From Limnohabitans sp. (lineage in GTDB: Bacteria; Pseudomonadota; Gammaproteobacteria; Burkholderiales; Burkholderiaceae_C), in contig VEQI01000057.1 in NCBI GenBank assembly GCA_018883305.1, forward strand, positions 1-12,773: DNA of 12,773 nucleotides, read 5' to 3'. A program made the position numbers and the translations under genes. Below are positions 7,812 to 12,773 of the stretch, piece by piece (position 1 is the first letter of the stretch; each line of letters opens with the position of its first letter). The notes under the pieces are model-generated. The model worked only from the letters and a program-made list of their open reading frames with translations. It was not told the DNA's origin and did not search any database.

Positions 7812-8356
7812 CCTGCGTTGAAGGGGCTGCTCATGCGCAGCGCCAGGGGGGAGATGTCCACCAGCTTGTCGGTGGGCATTTTTTCTCCTTCACCCAGATC
7901 AATGCCTTGGGCGTCCGGTGCGACGGTGGCGCGCTCGATCCCGCTGGCGGGTGCGCGGGCCACAGAGAAGGAATAGAAGCAGCGGAAAGGTACCTTGCGA
8001 TCAGACCAGAAGTCGGAGGCCTCACGGAACACATCGAGCAATTGCTCACGGGCTTCTTTGTCGAATTTGGCGTGCGCCGGAATGTGCTCCAGCACCACGA
8101 TGAATCCGGGTTGCTGGCCCGACTTGTGCAGCGGGTCGGTCATGCCGTCGTACAAAGCATCAAAGTTCTTGCTGGTTTGGCCAGGAAAGGTGAACTGCTG
8201 GGCGATCAGGTCGAGCACGTCCTGTTTGCTGTGGGCTTGAGCCAGGTTGGCGTACAGAAAGTGATGGCCGAGTTCACGTGCAGCATCCTGAAGGTCGCTG
8301 ACACGAAAGGCACGAATGGACTGAACAATATTGCTTTTAACGGTACGAAGTGGCAT
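7790..8356 (-). CDS. Barstar-family protein (RNase-inhibitor fold)
   Basis: A 188-residue cytoplasmic protein with a barstar-like core near residues 20-130. Hand alignment to Bacillus barstar pairs FPGQTSKNFDALYDGMTD with the barnase-binding helix and VFREA with its second contact. The acidic contacts Asp35, Asp39 and Glu76 match Asp66, Asp70 and Glu112, while Tyr29 and Trp38 become Gln60 and Tyr69. About 60 extra residues, of no recognised domain, follow the core (from about 130, SVARAPASGIERATV). The start was set at ATG 8356 because GGAG (8366-8363) sits 6 bp upstream; the ATG at 8362 directly abuts that GGAG. The longer reading frame to 8416 lacks such a site. No barnase-like RNase gene lies in the window. 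It could be an orphan inhibitor of a distant RNase or a protein that reuses the fold; the family call is good, the function is unknown. Confidence 0.8.
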   Translation of the reverse strand: MPLRTVKSNIVQSIRAFRVSDLQDAARELGHHFLYANLAQAHSKQDVLDLIAQQFTFPGQTSKNFDALYDGMTDPLHKSGQQPGFIVVLEHIPAHAKFDKEAREQLLDVFREASDFWSDRKVPFRCFYSFSVARAPASGIERATVAPDAQGIDLGEGEKMPTDKLVDISPLALRMSSPFNAGYWLAAA

Positions 8357-8362
8357 ATCCAT

Positions 8363-8366
8363 CTCC
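8363..8366 (-). promoter_or_regulatory. Ribosome binding site of the barstar-family gene
   Basis: GGAG on the minus strand stands 6 bp before ATG 8356 and directly touches the in-frame ATG at 8360-8362. Spacing favours the ATG at 8356 as the true start. Confidence 0.6.
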
Positions 8367-8466
8367 GCGAAGGGTCCTGACATAACGATGCTGCGTGCCT
8401 TGTGCCGCCTGCCCATGGTGTCACGGACAGACAGCGCTTGTTGCTATGCAGCAAAAACGCGAATTC

Positions 8467-8476
8467 GGGTTAACCC
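8467..8476. repeat. 10-bp palindrome upstream of the barstar-family gene
   Basis: GGGTTAACCC is a perfect palindrome in the 236-bp gap between the barstar-family gene and maeB (8357-8592), 111 bp before the barstar start. A regulator site is conceivable, but there is only one copy and no clear promoter beside it. A smaller hairpin (TTGCT / AGCAA, 8441-8454) lies nearby. Beyond these and the hairpins near maeB, I see no gene or RNA in this gap. Confidence 0.3.
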
Positions 8477-8519
8477 CAAACTCAGCAGCGTATTTTGACG
8501 GAAAAGCATTCAAAACACA

Positions 8520-8560
8520 AGCTAATTCCCCCAATCCATCGCTTGAATTGGGGGAAAGCT
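8520..8560 (-). terminator. Likely terminator hairpin after maeB
   Basis: TTCCCCCAAT (8526-8535) and ATTGGGGGAA (8547-8556) form a perfect 10-bp stem with an 11-base loop. An outer AGCT / AGCT pair (8520-8523 with 8557-8560) extends it past a two-base bulge. It lies 33 bp beyond the maeB stop in the direction of maeB transcription. Leaving the stem, the minus strand reads TTAGCTTGTGTTTTG, T-rich but interrupted. It therefore probably ends or attenuates maeB transcripts before the barstar-family gene; efficiency is uncertain. Confidence 0.6.
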
Positions 8561-8563
8561 GCA

Positions 8564-8581
8564 AGCTAGTGGGCGCTAGCT
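8564..8581. repeat. Second small hairpin after maeB
   Basis: AGCTAG (8564-8569) and CTAGCT (8576-8581) make a perfect 6-bp stem around TGGGCG. It begins 11 bp past the maeB stop and only 3 bp from the larger hairpin. A T-run (CTTTTT on the minus strand) precedes it rather than follows it, so it is not itself a standard terminator for maeB. With the neighbouring stem it could fold as a compact two-hairpin 3' end. Confidence 0.4.
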
Positions 8582-8592
8582 ATGAAAAAGTT

Positions 8593-10904
<2,312 letters not shown>

Positions 10905-10905
<1 letters not shown>

Positions 10906-10927
10906 GAAACGGTCTCCTGAAACGGTC
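10905..10927 (-). promoter_or_regulatory. maeB ribosome binding site framed by a 10-bp tandem repeat
   Basis: On the minus strand GACCGTTTCA occurs twice (10927-10918 and 10914-10905), 13 bp apart start to start. The second copy ends in the A of the maeB ATG. The ribosome binding site AGGAG (10918-10914) straddles the junction and stands 8 bp before the start. The ribosome site itself is well supported; any regulatory meaning of the duplication (operator, RNA-binding or slipped duplication) is inference. Confidence 0.6.
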
Positions 10928-10942
10928 AGGTGTGTTGTTGGA

Positions 10943-10992
10943 GTTCCTGACGAGGGGGTGCCATTGTAGGCGTGTATACAAAGCTCAGGAAC
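10943..10992. repeat. Interrupted inverted repeat in the maeB promoter
   Basis: GTTCCTGA (10943-10950) and TCAGGAAC (10985-10992) are perfect 8-bp complements 34 bp apart. One arm falls in the spacer between the proposed -35 and -10 boxes, the other roughly 16-24 bp downstream of the predicted transcription start. Such placement suits a regulator bound at two half-sites or a looped pair, but no known operator was recognised. Confidence 0.35.
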
Positions 10993-11001
10993 AAGGGTCA
11001 A
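10973..11001 (-). promoter_or_regulatory. Probable sigma-70 promoter of maeB
   Basis: On the minus strand TTGACC (11001-10996, five of six to TTGACA) and TATACA (10978-10973, four of six to TATAAT) are separated by exactly 17 bp. Transcription would start near 10966, giving a leader of about 60 bases to the maeB ATG. The -35 box overlaps the pepP stop codon (TGA, 11000-10998). A further TACAAT at 10968-10963 is a better -10 match alone but lacks a good -35. maeB can therefore probably be transcribed independently of pepP. Confidence 0.6.
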
Positions 11002-12398
11002 CTCCGCATCAAGGCTTCGATGGCGTCCGGGTCCACCGGCACATCGCGGGTGATGAGCTCGCAGCCCTCGGGGGTGATCACCGCATCGTCCTCGATGCGG
11101 ATGCCCAAATTCCAGAACGCCTGGGGCACGTCGTCTGCTGCGCGCACGTACAGGCCCGGTTCGATGGTGGTCACCATGCCCGGACGCAAGATGCGGCTGG
11201 GACGATCGATGATGGTTTCGCCCGAGAGGGGGTCACGGCGTGTGGTGCCGCTGCCAGTCGCGCCAGGTTCGATATAACTGCCGCAGTCATGCACATCCAT
11301 GCCCAGCCAGTGGCCTGTGCGGTGCATGTAATAGCGGAAATAGTGGCGCTGCTCGATCACGTCGTCCACCGTGCCGTGCACTGTCGATTGCAGCAGGCCC
11401 AAATCCAGCAGGCCTTGGGCCAGCACGCGCACCGTGGCGTCATGCGGATCGGTGAAGCGCGCACCTGCGCGGGTGGCTTGCACCGCCGCCGCCTGACTGG
11501 CCAGTACCAGATCGTAAAGGTCGCGTTGCGCGGCGGTGAAGCGGCCATTGGCGGGAAAGGTGCGCGTGATGTCGCTGGCATAGCCGTCCAGCTCGCAGCC
11601 GGCATCGATGAGCACCAGCTCACCATCGCGGATCTCGGCCGCGTCGGCACGGTAGTGCAGCACGCAGGCGTTGGCACCGGCCGCCACGATGGAGCCATAG
11701 GCGGGAAATTGCGAGCCGTGGGTGCGGAACTCGTGCAGCAGCTCGGCGTCCAGGTGGTACTCGCGCACGGTCTCGCCGGCGCGTAGCCGGCGGGCGCACA
11801 CCTGCATGGCACGGACGTGGGCATCGGCGCTGATGCGCGCCGCACGGCGCATCAGGTCCAGTTCGTGGCCGTCCTTGACCAGCCGCATCTCATCCAGCAG
11901 CCCGCACAGATCGCGCTGCTGGCTGGGGCATTGCACGCCAAAACGCACTCGCGCGCGTACCTTGGACAACCAGCCATCGATGCGCTGCGGCAAGCCCTCA
12001 TGGGTGGCAAAGGGAAACCAGACCGTCTGCCGGTTTTCCAAGAGGCGCGGCAAGCGTTGCTCGATGTCCTGGCTGGAGGCCGCCTGCTGCACGCCCAAGG
12101 CAGCCGGTGCGGCATCGGGGCCCAAACGGTAGCCGTCCCAGATTTCTCGTTCCAGATCCTTGGGTTGGCACAGCAGGGTGGTTTCACCCTCGGCGGTCAT
12201 GAGCAGCCAGGCGTTGGGTTCGGTGAAGCCACACAGGTAGTAGAAGTAGCTGTCGTGCCGGTACGGAAACTCGCTGTCGCGGTTGCGCGGGTATGACGGT
12301 GCCGTCGGGACGATGGCGATACCGCCGGGACCCAGTTGTTGCGCCAGGTGCAGGCGTCGTTGGGCGTACAGATCGCGAAGCGCGGGGGTCAGGGTCAT
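10998..12398 (-). CDS. pepP: Xaa-Pro aminopeptidase PepP
   Basis: A 466-residue M24B metallopeptidase (aminopeptidase P) that removes an N-terminal residue preceding proline, aiding peptide turnover in the cytoplasm. The N-terminal creatinase-like domain (about 1-165) contains RNRDSEFPYRHDSYFYYL near 38-55, very close to other PepP proteins; the pita-bread catalytic domain follows. All five dinuclear metal ligands are visible: Asp265 and Asp276 (LIDAGCELDGYASDITRTFP), His363 (TGHWLGMDVHD), Glu413 (TIEPGLY) and Glu436 (IRIEDD). Between His363 and Glu413 there are 50 residues against 29 in E. coli, an insertion of about 21 residues. I chose ATG 12398 by alignment; TTG 12434, with GGAGGG 10 bp upstream, is a possible alternative start, while starts further up would run towards murU. 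It lies 115 bp downstream of murU; maeB is next. Confidence 0.95.
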   Translation of the reverse strand: MTLTPALRDLYAQRRLHLAQQLGPGGIAIVPTAPSYPRNRDSEFPYRHDSYFYYLCGFTEPNAWLLMTAEGETTLLCQPKDLEREIWDGYRLGPDAAPAALGVQQAASSQDIEQRLPRLLENRQTVWFPFATHEGLPQRIDGWLSKVRARVRFGVQCPSQQRDLCGLLDEMRLVKDGHELDLMRRAARISADAHVRAMQVCARRLRAGETVREYHLDAELLHEFRTHGSQFPAYGSIVAAGANACVLHYRADAAEIRDGELVLIDAGCELDGYASDITRTFPANGRFTAAQRDLYDLVLASQAAAVQATRAGARFTDPHDATVRVLAQGLLDLGLLQSTVHGTVDDVIEQRHYFRYYMHRTGHWLGMDVHDCGSYIEPGATGSGTTRRDPLSGETIIDRPSRILRPGMVTTIEPGLYVRAADDVPQAFWNLGIRIEDDAVITPEGCELITRDVPVDPDAIEALMRS

Positions 12399-12513
12399 GG
12401 TGTGACAAAGCAACGCCGGGTTGGCGCCTTGCAAAACAATCGATCCCTCCATTGTGACCCGTGTGTCCAGCCGGTTGGTCGTCCCCGGCTTTGGCCCTGC
12501 TGCGGGATGGGGC

Positions 12514-12773
12514 TCAGCCCTGGTTGAGCTCGGCCAGTCGCTGGGGCGTGCCGACGTCGGTCCAGGCGCCGGTGTAGAGACTGGCGCTGACCAGCCCCTG
12601 GTCCATCGCACGGCGCAGCAAGGGCGCCAGCGCGGCCTTGACGCCGTGCGGATTGCCGCGGGGAATGTCGCACCAGGGTGGCTCGAACAACGCCTGCTTG
12701 TAAAGCGCGATGGTGCTGAAGGTGTAACGTGGGCCCGGATGTTCTGCCGGCAGATTGAGCGCCAGTCCCTGGT
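12514..12773 (-). CDS. murU: N-acetylmuramate-1-phosphate uridylyltransferase MurU (C-terminal part)
   Basis: Only the last 85 codons and the stop are present; the gene runs off the right edge. Translation of the minus strand ending at TGA 12516-12514 gives a sugar-nucleotidyltransferase C-terminus: TFSTIALYKQALF, then IPRGN, LAPLLRRAMDQGLVS, and the closing TGAWTDVGTPQRLAELN. The W(T)DVGTP..L.ELN ending is typical of the GlmU/RfbA-type nucleotidyltransferases, with MurU the best match. MurU converts MurNAc-1-phosphate, the AmgK product, to UDP-MurNAc in the recycling shortcut. The call is supported by amgK lying in the same window. The N-terminal nucleotide-binding motif lies outside, so another mannose-1-phosphate guanylyltransferase-like enzyme cannot be fully excluded. 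pepP begins 115 bp downstream on the same strand, and the two may be cotranscribed. Confidence 0.82.
   Translation of the reverse strand, partial: QGLALNLPAEHPGPRYTFSTIALYKQALFEPPWCDIPRGNPHGVKAALAPLLRRAMDQGLVSASLYTGAWTDVGTPQRLAELNQG

Noticed and set aside
8384..8519. Promoter for the barstar-family gene
   Set aside because: TTGAAT and TACGCT can be paired on the minus strand at 15 bp, but the match is poor; no promoter is strong enough to list.
10906..11001. Extended maeB start (802 residues)
   Set aside because: The extra 32 residues cover the leader and promoter and lack homology; the start at 10905 has a good ribosome site.
12469..12490. AGCCGG / CCGGCT inverted repeat between murU and pepP as a terminator
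   Set aside because: A six-pair stem with a 10-base loop and no following T-run; common by chance in GC-rich DNA.
12399..12611. Extended pepP start (537 residues)
   Set aside because: It would overlap the murU end by about 100 bp, and the added residues are a Pro/Arg/Thr-rich stretch absent from PepP proteins.

Overview
The window is a gene-dense stretch of high-GC DNA. It looks like the chromosome of a betaproteobacterium, most likely Burkholderiales and possibly Comamonadaceae. That is inferred from the style of LptD, SurA, the AmgK/MurU pair and the two-domain MaeB; no rRNA or other taxonomic marker is present. Nothing in it is phage, insertion sequence, CRISPR or tRNA. It carries ten protein genes (nine complete, one cut by the right edge) and a few short regulatory-looking stretches.

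Left block (12-3096, minus strand): amgK, rsmE and an MFS transporter, read leftwards and closely spaced, probably from a promoter in the 41-bp AT-rich gap before amgK. AmgK phosphorylates recovered cell-wall amino sugars, RsmE methylates 16S rRNA, and the transporter has no assignable substrate.

Central block (3138-7811, plus strand): lptD, surA and rsmA, spaced by 6 and 21 bp, form an outer-membrane biogenesis operon. LptD inserts lipopolysaccharide into the outer membrane, and SurA is the periplasmic chaperone that delivers beta-barrels, LptD among them, to the Bam machine. RsmA is the universal 16S rRNA dimethyladenosine transferase. lptD begins with TTG. The pdxA gene often found between surA and rsmA is absent here.

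Right block (7790-12773, minus strand): murU (3' end only), pepP, maeB and a barstar-family gene, read leftwards. maeB appears to have its own promoter, whose -35 box overlaps the pepP stop codon; a 10-bp tandem repeat frames its ribosome binding site. Two hairpins follow maeB. The barstar gene converges on rsmA with a 22-bp overlap of coding ends, and a perfect inverted repeat lies at the junction.

AmgK and MurU catalyse successive steps of one peptidoglycan-recycling route that bypasses de novo UDP-MurNAc synthesis, yet here they sit about 9.4 kb apart on either side of the lptD operon. Overall this is core housekeeping territory. I found no convincing new multi-gene system; the points worth a second look are the gene order, the LptD cysteine pattern, the barstar protein without a visible nuclease, the PepP insertion and the maeB leader.
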